Shown one piece after another: positions 18,605 to 26,156 of a stretch of 64,000 nt of DNA. Numbering within the stretch: position 1 is the first letter of the stretch; every line of letters begins with the position of its first letter. Source of the DNA: Chryseobacterium suipulveris (GTDB lineage: Bacteria > Bacteroidota > Bacteroidia > Flavobacteriales > Weeksellaceae); contig NZ_CP094532.1 of NCBI RefSeq assembly GCF_022811685.1, positions 1,389,501 to 1,453,500 of the forward strand, given 5' to 3'. A program made the translations under genes and the position numbers. The notes beneath the pieces are model-generated. The model was not told the DNA's origin, made no database searches, and saw only the letters and a list, made by a program, of their open reading frames with translations.

Positions 18605-19007
18605 CTTTATGGCAAAAAATAAAATTTTCTTTATCATCAAACCAAGAAAGAACTTCCGCTCTCGCTAAAAGAGTTGGATTTTCGCTGACAATGGTGCGGT
18701 AAGAAGAATACCTGTAACGCTCCAAATCATTTGTTATACCGTGTTTTTTTGGATTTTTATGAATGTAAATTAAACTTTCACGCAAGTATTTTTCTTCGGT
18801 AATTCTTTTTCTACCAAAATGTTCCTGAGATAAACTTCCTCTTCTGTCATACTGTTTATTAATGGATTTTGTATAAGAGTTGAACATGTTGGCGAAATGT
18901 TGAAAGATTTTTTTCTTACGCAAATCTTCATGAATGTCATTTTCATCTTTTATCCAACCAAGAGGTGAAAATGGTTTTTCATTAGACAGTAAGCATATAT
19001 TTCGCAT
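18597..19007 (-). pseudogene. REP-associated Y1 transposase, N-terminally truncated
   Basis: 136 residues matching the C-terminal two thirds of REP-associated tyrosine (Y1) transposases: NMFNSYTKSINKQYDRRGSL, then the tyrosine region YIHKNPKKHGI and the closing RYRYSSYRTI. Full proteins are about 180-190 residues and carry an N-terminal HUH metal motif (HxH). That part is missing here, so the enzyme cannot be active. It is bracketed by palindrome copies C and D, the expected substrate-like repeats. It is probably a domesticated or dying relic of the element that spread them. Confidence 0.82.
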
Positions 19008-19044
19008 ACTGGAAGAAGATACTATTAATTATAGTAAAACCGCA

Positions 19045-19077
19045 AAACCTAACAAGTTTTTAAAACTTGTTAGGTTT
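19045..19077. repeat. CCTAACAAG palindrome, copy D
   Basis: Arms AAACCTAACAAG / CTTGTTAGGTTT, with a further compensated pair relative to copy C (AGA..TCT to AAA..TTT). It lies just upstream of the transposase relic, followed by a heptamer tract CATCACC/CATCACT (19078-19098) that runs into the next start codon. Confidence 0.88.
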
Positions 19078-19099
19078 CATCACCCATCACTCATCACTT

Positions 19100-19513
19100 A
19101 TGGAACCAATCAAAATCGACATCACCATTTTAGAACCCGTTCAGAAAGTTTGGGATTACTTCAATGGTCCGAAACATATTGTCAATTGGAATTTTGCCCA
19201 CGAATCGTGGCATTGTCCGGACGCCGAAAACGATCTTAAAGTCGGTGGCAAACTTAAAACCAGAATGGAAGCCAAAGACGGGAGTTTAGGTTTCGATTTC
19301 GTGGGAGTTTATGACGAAATCGTTCCAATGAAACTGATTAAATATCATTTGGAAGACGGCAGAAAAGTCGAAATACGGTTTGAGGAAATTGATCCCACAA
19401 CAACAAAGGTTACCGAAATCTTCGATCCCGAAGCTTCGAATTCTATCGAGATGCAGCGCGACGGTTGGTACGCGATTCTGGACAATTTCCATAAGTATGT
19501 AGAGAATAACTAA
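19100..19513 (+). CDS. SRPBCC (AHSA1-like) protein, paralog 1
   Basis: 137 residues from ATG 19100. Helix-grip fold: EPIKIDITILEPVQKVWDYFNGPKHIVNWNF and the C-terminal helix MQRDGWYAILDNFHKYVE are typical of Aha1-domain proteins that bind hydrophobic ligands. It is clearly homologous along its length to the next gene, so the two are a tandem duplication. The start codon follows directly on a three-unit heptamer repeat. Confidence 0.9.
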   Translation: MEPIKIDITILEPVQKVWDYFNGPKHIVNWNFAHESWHCPDAENDLKVGGKLKTRMEAKDGSLGFDFVGVYDEIVPMKLIKYHLEDGRKVEIRFEEIDPTTTKVTEIFDPEASNSIEMQRDGWYAILDNFHKYVENN

Positions 19514-19566
19514 CGGATTCCCCGAATCCGAAAATATTCCGTAATTTTAGGGGAAATTTAATAGTT

Positions 19567-19983
19567 ATGACCGACCCGATTACGATCAAGATCACGATTC
19601 TTCAACCTGTACACAAGGTTTGGGATTATTTCTATAACCCGAAACATATCGTTAAATGGAATTTTCCGACCACCAACTGGCATTGTCCGAAAGCGGAAAG
19701 TGATTTTCAGGAAGGTGGAAGATTTAATTACCGACTGGAGTACAAAGACAAGAGTTTTGGCTACAATTTTTCTGGCTATATCGATGAAATTGAGGTTTTG
19801 AAATATGTGAAAAGCCATTTGGACGACGGTCGGAAAGTGGAAGTTCATTTCAATAAAATTGATGACAATACCACCGAAATTATCGAAATCTTTGAACCCG
19901 AAATCCAGAACAGCCGCGAAATGCAGCGTGTTGGTTGGTACGCAATCCTTGACCGATTCCATAAGTACGTGGAGAAGCATTAG
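19567..19983 (+). CDS. SRPBCC (AHSA1-like) protein, paralog 2
   Basis: 138 residues, collinear with the preceding gene (ITILQPVHKVWDYFYNPKHIVKWNFP, then MQRVGWYAILDRFHKYVE). It is a tandem duplicate that has diverged in the ligand-facing middle (YKDKSFGYNFSGYIDEI). A ligand-binding or transferase-like role is unproven. Confidence 0.9.
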   Translation: MTDPITIKITILQPVHKVWDYFYNPKHIVKWNFPTTNWHCPKAESDFQEGGRFNYRLEYKDKSFGYNFSGYIDEIEVLKYVKSHLDDGRKVEVHFNKIDDNTTEIIEIFEPEIQNSREMQRVGWYAILDRFHKYVEKH

Positions 19984-20012
19984 GATTAAATCGCAAGATC
20001 AGGATAAAACCG

Positions 20013-20449
20013 ATGAAAATCCAGAGACTAAAAACAGGCGACGCTTCTAAAATGATGAAGTTGTCGGCATTGTTCAAAGACGTTTTTGAACTGGATCACA
20101 CTGAACCTGCTTCAGAAAACCATTTGGAGCGGCTTCTGAAAAATGAAAATTCGATCTACTTGGCTGCCGAGGAAAATGGTGAGATTGTAGGAGGACTTTC
20201 CGCTTTTTTATGTCTTTTGTTCATGGGAATTCCGAGGTGTTTGTTTACGATTTGGCGGTGGTTAATCACTTGCAAAGACGCGGAATCGGAACACGCTTAC
20301 TGGGAAACTCAAAGAGATTTCACAAGAAACGAATGCAGACGGAATACTGATCCCTGCGGAAAATGAGGACGATCATGCGATAAAGTTTTATCAAAAAACC
20401 GGTGGTGATCCTAAAACGAGGTAACACTGTTCTGGTACGAACTGAAATG
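20013..20449 (+). pseudogene. GNAT acetyltransferase broken by three frameshifts
   Basis: Translation in successive frames gives one collinear GNAT protein: MKIQRLKTGDASKMM..EIVGGLSAF, then SFVHGNSEVFVYDLAVVNHL and the acetyl-CoA loop QRRGIGTRLLG, then LKEISQETNADGILIPAENE..AIKFYQKTGGDPKT, then EVTLFWYELK. The shifts fall near 20203-20213, 20300-20312 and 20412-20421. Each is consistent with one lost base. It resembles aminoglycoside 3-N-acetyltransferase-like GNAT proteins of the AAC(3)-I type, but that is uncertain. Its original stop overlaps the next start (ATGA). Confidence 0.85.
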
Positions 20450-21097
20450 ACAGCAACAGAAAAACACATTAATTGTTTTCCGAAGGATGTTCAGGAAATC
20501 CTTCGCAGAATTAGAACAATTTTTTTGGAGGAAGTTCCTGATGCAACTAAGATAATCATGGTTGTAGGTTTGTTCATTTTTACATCCTGCCAAAAAACTG
20601 AAGCTGTAAAAGAGCAAAACACTGAACCTACGAGAACTGAAGAAAGCTTGCCGCCAGTACAAAAGCCGACAACCTACAAACAATTCAGCGGTGCGTGGTT
20701 CGATATAGAATATCCATCAAATTTCAAAGCTGAAAATTCTCAGAAATCTTCAACCAATTCCGAAGGTTTCGACAGTGCGGTTTTCACTTCGCCCGATGGA
20801 AAAGTTCAGTTTTATGTGTTCTCTCCGCAATGGAGCGGGAATCCATTGGATATAAAAGTGACTTCATGTGAAAAAATAATTGAAACCTCCCAACAAAAAG
20901 AAAACGACATTTTTGTGAAAAGATGGACAGTTGCAGCCGATGACGGAACTTATTTTCGTTCCTACGAAGAAACCGCAGAAACGCTCAGCAATATCAACAA
21001 AGTTTTTGGAATTAAATATGCCTCAAAAGCTGATTTAGAAAAATACAGAGAAGAATATCTTCATTTCAAAAAGTCGCTGAAACAGTATGCGGACTGA
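20447..21097 (+). CDS. Chimeric ORF: DUF1801 start fused to a lipoprotein
   Basis: The first 37 residues (MTATEKHINCFPKDVQEILR, then IRTIFLEEVPDATKII) match the N terminus of DUF1801 proteins, which normally run about 120-140 residues. The frame then continues as MVVGLFIFTSC (Cys about residue 48) and a typical periplasmic lipoprotein body (FSGAWFDIEYPSNF, FVKRWTVAADDGTYFRSYEE). The lipoprotein's basic signal start is missing. A deletion has apparently joined two genes near 20555. Either the fusion or a shortened protein from ATG 20558 could be made; neither has a good signal peptide. Confidence 0.75.
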   Translation: MTATEKHINCFPKDVQEILRRIRTIFLEEVPDATKIIMVVGLFIFTSCQKTEAVKEQNTEPTRTEESLPPVQKPTTYKQFSGAWFDIEYPSNFKAENSQKSSTNSEGFDSAVFTSPDGKVQFYVFSPQWSGNPLDIKVTSCEKIIETSQQKENDIFVKRWTVAADDGTYFRSYEETAETLSNINKVFGIKYASKADLEKYREEYLHFKKSLKQYAD

Positions 21098-21133
21098 AAG
21101 CGATATTCTTCACCTAAACCTCAATTTCAATTT

Positions 21134-22000
21134 ATGAACAACGATATTTTCCCGTGTCTTTGGTACGACGGAGACGCGAAGCAATCAGCAGAATTCTACT
21201 GCCAAGTTTTTGATGGAAAAATTACGGTCGATACGCCGATGGTGATCAACCTCGATCTTTTTGGTCAGCGAATAATGCTTTTGAACGGAGGTCCGCATTT
21301 TCAGAAAAATGCGTCGATCTCGTTTATGGTTTTGTGTGAAACTGAAGCGGAAGTTGAAAAATATTGGAAACTACTTTGTGACGGTGGAATAGTGCTGATG
21401 GAACTTGGCGAATATCCGTGGAGTAAGAAATATGGCTGGGTTCGCGATAAATTCGGGGTGACTTGGCAAGTTTATCTGGGCGAAAAAAAAGACGATCAGA
21501 AAATTATCCCAACATTGATGTACATCCATAAGAACAATGGGAAAGCGATGGAGGCGATGGAATTGTACACCAAAATTTTCCCGAATTCGAAGATTGGCGG
21601 AGTGCTGAAATACGGTCAAGGTGTCGGAAACGAAACCCACGAAGTTCCCGAAAATGTGCAGCACGCAGATTTCGAAATCGATGGATTTACAATGTTCTGT
21701 ATGGACAATTCTTATGACCACCAATTTGATTTCAGCGAGGGAATCTCGATTGTGGTGATGACCGATAACCAGGAGGAAACGGATCATTTGTGGAATTCTT
21801 TAACTGCCGATGGTGGCGAAGAATCGATGTGCGGTTGGCTGAAAGACAAGTTCGGCGTAAGTTGGCAAATCACTCCGAAACGTTTATTGGAACTGATGAA
21901 CGATTTCGAGGATACGGAACGTGCGCAAAGAGTTTTTCAGGCAATGCTGAAAATGCGCAAAATTGTGATTGCGGATTTGGAAAGTGCTTACAAATCATAA
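21134..22000 (+). CDS. Two-domain PhnB-like VOC protein
   Basis: 288 residues with two tandem PhnB-like modules: 1-130 (FPCLWYDGDAKQSAEFYCQVF ... GWVRDKFGVTWQVYLG) and 135-260 (PTLMYIHKNNGKAMEAMELYTKIF ... GWLKDKFGVSWQI). Databases often call the family 3-demethylubiquinone-9 3-methyltransferase-like, but it lacks an S-adenosylmethionine-binding fold, so that name is misleading. It ends MRKIVIADLESAYKS; a fragment of a second copy of this end lies 200 bp downstream. Confidence 0.9.
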   Translation: MNNDIFPCLWYDGDAKQSAEFYCQVFDGKITVDTPMVINLDLFGQRIMLLNGGPHFQKNASISFMVLCETEAEVEKYWKLLCDGGIVLMELGEYPWSKKYGWVRDKFGVTWQVYLGEKKDDQKIIPTLMYIHKNNGKAMEAMELYTKIFPNSKIGGVLKYGQGVGNETHEVPENVQHADFEIDGFTMFCMDNSYDHQFDFSEGISIVVMTDNQEETDHLWNSLTADGGEESMCGWLKDKFGVSWQITPKRLLELMNDFEDTERAQRVFQAMLKMRKIVIADLESAYKS

Positions 22001-22195
22001 TTAATCAACCACAAAAGGAACAAAAGCTTTATGTCAAATAATGATTATGTTGAACTAAAGCAAGCTAAAAGGACGCAAAAGTTTAAAAAAATTGAAGATT
22101 TTTTCTTTTGTTTTCTTCAATAAACAATAATTTGAGTTAAATAAATTATTGTTTTAAGCAGCATTCTTTTGTGACTTTTATGGTTAATTTTTTTG

Positions 22196-22255
22196 CAAGT
22201 ATTAGAGCGCAAAATCGCGATCGCCGATTTGGAGACGGCTTATAATGCTAAGTGA
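22196..22255 (+). pseudogene. Remnant of a second PhnB-like gene (last ~19 codons)
   Basis: The frame reads QVLERKIAIADLETAYNAK then TGA, clearly matching the C terminus of the preceding gene (MLKMRKIVIADLESAYKS). No other part of a second copy is visible. A tandem paralog has been almost completely deleted. Confidence 0.75.
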
Positions 22256-22288
22256 CAATACAATATTTGCTAATTCCTTAATCTCTTA

Positions 22289-22447
22289 GAGCCTGTTTAA
22301 ATTTTACCAAATAAATCTGAATTTGTTTTCCCCAACCCTAAAAGGAGCACATTCAGGTTTATTTGGAAGGAAATTTCCCTCCCTTTAGGGACGGGGTAAA
22401 GAAAATTTCCGATATAATTTTTTTTTGAATAAAATTTAAACAAGCTC
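22289..22447. mobile_element. MITE-like element, 159 bp, with TTA target duplication
   Basis: The terminal inverted repeats GAGCCTGTTTAAATTTTA (22289-22306) and TAAAATTTAAACAAGCTC (22430-22447) match at 17 of 18 positions. The 3-bp direct repeats TTA flank them (22286-22288, 22448-22450). Inside, CCAAATAAATCTGAA and TTCAGGTTTATTTGG form a second inverted pair. There is no coding capacity. GAG ends and a TNA target fit IS5-group (IS1031-like) transposition. The element splits an octamer tract (CTTAATyy units on both sides). Confidence 0.8.
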
Positions 22448-22475
22448 TTAATTTCTTAATCCCTTAATTATTAAT

Positions 22476-22886
22476 ATGAAATATTTAGAATATCAAACCC
22501 AAATCAACGCCACTCCCGAAAAGATTTGGGAAACGTTGACTAAGAATGAACATTACACCCAATGGACGAATGGAAACCGTTTTGAAGGCAATTGGGAAAC
22601 AGGAAGCGAAATGAAATTTTTCGATCCGAAGAATAACGGAATGTACAGCGAAGTAGTAACCAATCTTCCAAAGCAGGAATTGAAGATGAAACATCTCGGC
22701 TGGATTTACGATGGGAAATTGGATCCGCAAGATTTTGGCGGTTCAGATGTTGCTTATCTTTTAGAACCGATAGAAAACGGAACTGTTCTAAGAGGAAAAG
22801 TAAATTCAATGGATGAATTTGAAGATTTTTATAACAGTTATTTCCCAAATATTTTTCAAAAAATCAAGGAGATTTCTGAAGGATAG
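22476..22886 (+). CDS. SRPBCC / activator of HSP90-type protein
   Basis: 136 residues, helix-grip fold: YQTQINATPEKIWETLTKNEHYTQWTN, then FDPKNNGMYSEVV and the C-terminal helix DFYNSYFPNIFQKIKEISE. Likely a hydrophobic-ligand-binding protein of unknown substrate. The ATG directly follows the octamer tract interrupted by the MITE. A strong terminator hairpin follows. Confidence 0.88.
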   Translation: MKYLEYQTQINATPEKIWETLTKNEHYTQWTNGNRFEGNWETGSEMKFFDPKNNGMYSEVVTNLPKQELKMKHLGWIYDGKLDPQDFGGSDVAYLLEPIENGTVLRGKVNSMDEFEDFYNSYFPNIFQKIKEISEG

Positions 22887-22892
22887 TTTTTC

Positions 22893-22929
22893 AACTTTGC
22901 CAAAGATTTCAACTTTGGCAAAGTTTTTT
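22893..22929 (+). terminator. Terminator after the SRPBCC gene
   Basis: A 13-bp perfect stem, AACTTTGCCAAAG / CTTTGGCAAAGTT, loop ATTTCAA, and a T tract. Confidence 0.85.
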
Positions 22930-22954
22930 CCGAACGAGAAACTGATAATTCTTT

Positions 22955-23095
22955 CTAGCCCCGATTGTAACGATTACCCCGCAGCAAGCCCTTCGGCAAG
23001 CTCAAGGACAAGCTTTGGGAAAAGCGTTGGCGCGAGGAGTAAAAGTGGAAAGCGGGACCGAAATCTCAGAGAAGCGAAAATTTTGTTGCTCCTAA
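22955..23095. repeat. Long dispersed flavobacterial repeat (AGCCCCGATTG type)
   Basis: Begins CTAGCCCCGATTGTAACG, is GC-richer than its surroundings, contains AAGCCCTTCGGCAAGCT and GGAAAGCGGGAC, and ends TTGCTCCTAAGAAA. From memory this end-to-end layout is shared by a common dispersed element of flavobacterial genomes. No second copy lies in this window, so the call rests on that recollection. No coding capacity. Confidence 0.5.
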
Positions 23096-23150
23096 GAAAT
23101 ATTTTGATAAAGTTTTAAAGTAAAATAATATTTCGCTCGTCATACCCAGT

Positions 23151-23726
23151 ATGGAACTGGAATTAACCCATATGCCACAACATGAAAAGGACAGCATTAT
23201 CGCACAAACCGTGAAAAATTACGGCGGGAAACTGATGTCCTTCATTCGGCCGAAAGTGCGCACTACCGAGGATGCGGAAGATATTCTGCAGGAGGTGTGG
23301 TACCAGTTCAGCAACCTGACCAATATTGGCGACATTGCGAATATCGGCGTTTGGCTTTACAGGGTTTCGAACAATAAAATCATCGATAAATACAGAAAGA
23401 AAACGACGGAAAACCTTGAGGATTTCGTGTATGAAGATGACGACGGAAGTTTTTCGGTAAAGGATATTCTGCTTTTGGATGATTCTGAAAACCCGGAACT
23501 TCTGGCATTTCGGGAAGAGGTTTGGAAGCAGCTTTTCGCCGCACTTGACGAGCTGCCCGAAAAACAGCGGCTCGCTTTTGTTGAGACCGAAATCGAAGGC
23601 AAAAAACTACAGGAGATTGCCGACGAACAAGGCGAAAATATTAAAACCATCATCAGCCGAAAAAATTATGCGGTGAAGCATTTGCGGAAGAGGATGGCTG
23701 GTTTGTACAAAGATTTGAAAGAGTAA
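23151..23726 (+). CDS. ECF RNA polymerase sigma factor
   Basis: 191 residues with regions 2 (TEDAEDILQEVWYQF; IGVWLYRVSNNKIIDKYRKK) and 4 (ALDELPEKQRLAFVETEIEGKKLQEIADEQGENIKTIISRK, with its recognition helix). An acidic linker of about 35 residues (VYEDDDGSF) separates them. A second in-frame ATG seven codons in (23172) is an equally possible start. It is followed after 4 bp by a small membrane protein, so the pair forms an operon. Confidence 0.92.
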   Translation: MELELTHMPQHEKDSIIAQTVKNYGGKLMSFIRPKVRTTEDAEDILQEVWYQFSNLTNIGDIANIGVWLYRVSNNKIIDKYRKKTTENLEDFVYEDDDGSFSVKDILLLDDSENPELLAFREEVWKQLFAALDELPEKQRLAFVETEIEGKKLQEIADEQGENIKTIISRKNYAVKHLRKRMAGLYKDLKE

Positions 23727-23730
23727 GGTT

Positions 23731-24075
23731 ATGAATAATAGATTTAAAGCAAAAATTGCACTGTTTGTTTTGGGCGGAATCGCAATGTTCTTTGCGGTGA
23801 CGGGAATTGTGATGTTGCTCTGGAATTTGTTGCTGCCCGAAATTTTGGGAGTTAAGCCGATTAATTTTTGGCAGGCGATGGGAATTCTGGTTCTAAGCAA
23901 AATCCTTTTTGGCGGTTTCGGCGGTAAAGGCGGAAAAGGTTGGAAGGGAAAGGAAAAACTCCGACAGTTTAAGGAAGAACACTGCAACCCCATGAGTGAC
24001 GAGGAAAAGGAACGGCTGAAAGAAATCTGGAAGAAACGCTGCGAACAAGGAGGTTTCTTCAGGAAAAACCAATAA
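23731..24075 (+). CDS. Small membrane protein behind the sigma factor
   Basis: 114 residues. There are two hydrophobic segments (about 10-35 and 45-62), a glycine-lysine linker (GGFGGKGGKGWKGKEK) and a charged C-terminal helix with Cys near both ends (EEHCNPMSDEEKERLKEIW, KRCEQGG). Position 4 bp behind an ECF sigma suggests a regulatory partner, but the fold is unlike known anti-sigma factors. A weak analogy exists to heavy-metal-sensing small membrane proteins because of the Cys and His. Function unknown. Confidence 0.8.
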   Translation: MNNRFKAKIALFVLGGIAMFFAVTGIVMLLWNLLLPEILGVKPINFWQAMGILVLSKILFGGFGGKGGKGWKGKEKLRQFKEEHCNPMSDEEKERLKEIWKKRCEQGGFFRKNQ

Positions 24076-24076
24076 G

Positions 24077-24103
24077 GCGGACAGTTTTTGTTCGCTTTTT
24101 TTT
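24077..24103 (+). terminator. Terminator of the second sigma operon
   Basis: The stem GCGGAC / GTTCGC (one G-U) with loop AGTTTTT is followed by eight T. Confidence 0.65.
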
Positions 24104-24134
24104 GGCTGAAAGACCTTAGAGAATTATTGGTTTT

Positions 24135-24263
24135 TCTCGCAGAGACCGCGGATTGCACAGATTTATGGGGATGAAAAAAAACGAAAATTTGCGAAGCTCC
24201 GTAGGAGCTTAAAGTTTGTAGAGAATCAACGGCCAAGTTTGGTGCGCTCCGTAGGAGCGCAAT
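24135..24263. repeat. 129-bp direct repeat, copy 1
   Basis: Matches 24542-24670 at all but about one position. Each copy contains two hairpins with a GTA loop: AAGCTCC/GGAGCTT and GCGCTCC/GGAGCGC. Together the two copies and the spacer fill most of the 777-bp gene-free stretch 24076-24852. Confidence 0.92.
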
Positions 24264-24397
24264 CTAAATTCCAATTATGGGAATCGTTTTCGCGCAGTAA
24301 GATATTCAAGGCCATTCGTGCATTAGTGGCAAAAAATTCTTCACAGTTCGTTGCAAAACAATCTGCACAATCCGCGCAATCTGCGAGCGAAACTATC

Positions 24398-24479
24398 GCA
24401 AAGATTTTGTCTCCGCTAAAGCGGATTGATGAAGCGAATGCTTAATCAGCGGATTGATCCGCAATCTTTGCTTTCTGAA
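24398..24479. repeat. Structured intergenic repeat, copy 2
   Basis: The counterpart of 15-92, with better preserved arms: GCAAAGATT / AATCTTTGC outside, TCCGCT / AGCGGA inside. It lies between the two copies of the 129-bp repeat. The remaining spacer has phrases such as CCATTCGTGCATTAGTGGC that recur imperfectly at 24719-24739. Confidence 0.8.
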
Positions 24480-24541
24480 ATTAAATGCTATAAATGAAGA
24501 CTTTGCGTTTTTTTTTGGATGATTATTAATTCACTAAAAAC

Positions 24542-24670
24542 TCTCGCAGATACCGCGGATTGCACAGATTTATGGGGATGAAAAAAAACGAAAATTTGCG
24601 AAGCTCCGTAGGAGCTTAAAGTTTGTAGAGAATCAACGGCCAAGTTTGGTGCGCTCCGTAGGAGCGCAAT
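24542..24670. repeat. 129-bp direct repeat, copy 2
   Basis: Second copy, offset 407 bp from the first. The near identity implies a recent duplication or gene conversion. No gene is seen between the copies or in 24671-24852. Confidence 0.92.
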
Positions 24671-24852
24671 GTCAAATAACATTTCAAGAATCGCATTTCT
24701 GTATAAACATTTTAAAACCATTCGTGAATTTGTGGCAAAAAAATCATTGCAATTCGCGGCAAAAAAGAATCAAAATAATTAAAGTAAATCCAGCTCCTCT
24801 TCGTCTTAACTAAAAGCAATATTGTAAAACGTAAAATTTAAAATTTAAGAAA

Positions 24853-25116
24853 ATGAAAAATTCAGGTTTAAAAGGTGCATTAGGTGCACTTGCTGTAGTA
24901 GGAGTAGCTTTGGCTGCGAAAAAGATTTCCGAAAGAAGAAAATTTATGAAAGGAATCTTTGAGGAATACGATATCAAGGAAAGAAACCCTTTCGGTTTTG
25001 CCGACAAAATCCGCGAATTGGATGACGAAAAATACGCGGAGCTGAAAGAGAAATTCAGAAACGAGTTTGCTTCTAAATGTTGCAGAAAAAGCAGCTGCTG
25101 CAAAACGGAAGCTTAA
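24853..25116 (+). CDS. Small protein with N-terminal helix and Cys-rich tail
   Basis: 87 residues, unrecognised. A hydrophobic glycine-alanine segment (about 6-22, LKGALGALAVVGVALAAK) precedes a charged helical region and a cysteine-rich end (ASKCCRKSSCCKTEA, four Cys in two pairs). The tail could bind metal or be a redox switch. The start is supported by an A-rich upstream region without an alternative ATG. Confidence 0.7.
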   Translation: MKNSGLKGALGALAVVGVALAAKKISERRKFMKGIFEEYDIKERNPFGFADKIRELDDEKYAELKEKFRNEFASKCCRKSSCCKTEA

Positions 25117-25143
25117 AAAATCCCCTAACTAATCACTTTTGTG

Positions 25144-25173
25144 CGGGACGAAGAAATTCGCTCCGTTTTTTTT
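25144..25173 (+). terminator. Probable terminator
   Basis: An imperfect stem, GGGACGAA / TTCGCTCC, with a GAAA loop and eight T, between the Cys-tail gene and the cytochrome gene. Confidence 0.5.
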
Positions 25174-25235
25174 GGATTTTGGAAAGGTGTTTGTATCGAA
25201 CAAAATTATTGATACCTTTACTCAAAACGAAAGCG

Positions 25236-26156
25236 GTGAGAATCAGTTATTTATTTTTTTTATGGCTTCTATTTTCCTGTCAGAAAAACCACGAACCAGT
25301 GAGCAAAGTTTCTATGCCAACTCATCCAAATCCTGAAGTTGCAGAAGAAATTGCCTACGGAAAGGAACTTATTCTCCACACTTCTGATTTTTTTGGTCCG
25401 AAAGGAAGTATTGCCAGAACTTCAAACGGGATGAATTGCACTAACTGTCATCTTGATGCAGGAACCGTCGATTATGGGAACAATTATAGAGCTGTTTTTG
25501 CTAACTATTCGAAGTTCCTTGAAAGAAGCGGTACATTAGAAAATCTCGAAAAAAGAATCAACGACTGTTTTCAGCGGAGCTTGAACGGTGATTCGTTGAG
25601 AAGTGGCAGCAAAGAATTGCGGTCGATGGTTTCCTATATCAATTTTGTTGGAAATGATGTTCCGAAAAACACGGTTCCAAAAGGAAGCGGGATCTATAAG
25701 TTGAAACTTCTTGACCAAGCTGCAGATCCGAAAAAAGGTCATAAAGTCTATACCGATAACTGTATGCGTTGTCATGGTGAAAATGGTGAAGGTTCGCTCA
25801 GCGGCGGCTATTCTGCGGATTATTTTGAGGTTCCGCCACTTTGGGGAAATGAATCCTTCAACACTTCGGCTGATTTGAACAGGATTATTAACCTCGCCGG
25901 ATTTATTTACACCAATATGCCGCACAAAATTGCAAGCTCAAAAGAACCTGTGCTTACGCAGGAAGAGGCGTGGAATGTCGCGGCATACATTATTTCTAAA
26001 CCACGCCCCCAAAAATTTTTCAAAGAAGATTGGCCAAATCTGAAAACAAAACCTGTCGATTACGCTTTCGGACCTTTTGCCGATGATTTTTCAGAAAACC
26101 AGCATCGATACGGTCCGTTTCAACCGATTATCGATTTTAGGAAAAAGAATCACTGA
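25236..26156 (+). CDS. Di-heme c-type cytochrome lipoprotein
   Basis: 306 residues from a GTG start at 25236, chosen because it gives a proper lipoprotein signal (VRISYLFFLWLLFSCQKN). Two heme-binding CxxCH motifs: CTNCHLDAG (about residue 68) in the first domain and CMRCHGENGEG (about 180) in the second. Layout and the N-terminal sequence GPKGSIARTSNGMNCTNCH resemble SoxX/thiosulfate-dehydrogenase (TsdA-like) cytochromes. It is an envelope electron carrier; the partner is unknown. It overlaps the convergent DsrE-like gene by 7 bp. Confidence 0.88.
   Translation: MRISYLFFLWLLFSCQKNHEPVSKVSMPTHPNPEVAEEIAYGKELILHTSDFFGPKGSIARTSNGMNCTNCHLDAGTVDYGNNYRAVFANYSKFLERSGTLENLEKRINDCFQRSLNGDSLRSGSKELRSMVSYINFVGNDVPKNTVPKGSGIYKLKLLDQAADPKKGHKVYTDNCMRCHGENGEGSLSGGYSADYFEVPPLWGNESFNTSADLNRIINLAGFIYTNMPHKIASSKEPVLTQEEAWNVAAYIISKPRPQKFFKEDWPNLKTKPVDYAFGPFADDFSENQHRYGPFQPIIDFRKKNH

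Noticed and set aside
21134-22000. 3-demethylubiquinone-9 3-methyltransferase activity
   Set aside because: The name follows an old database label; the sequence consists of two PhnB-like VOC modules without an S-adenosylmethionine-binding motif.
24239-24445. A 68-codon open frame within the repeat region
   Set aside because: It runs through the 129-bp repeat and the structured repeat, has Ala/Ser/Gln-rich nonsense composition and no homology signal.
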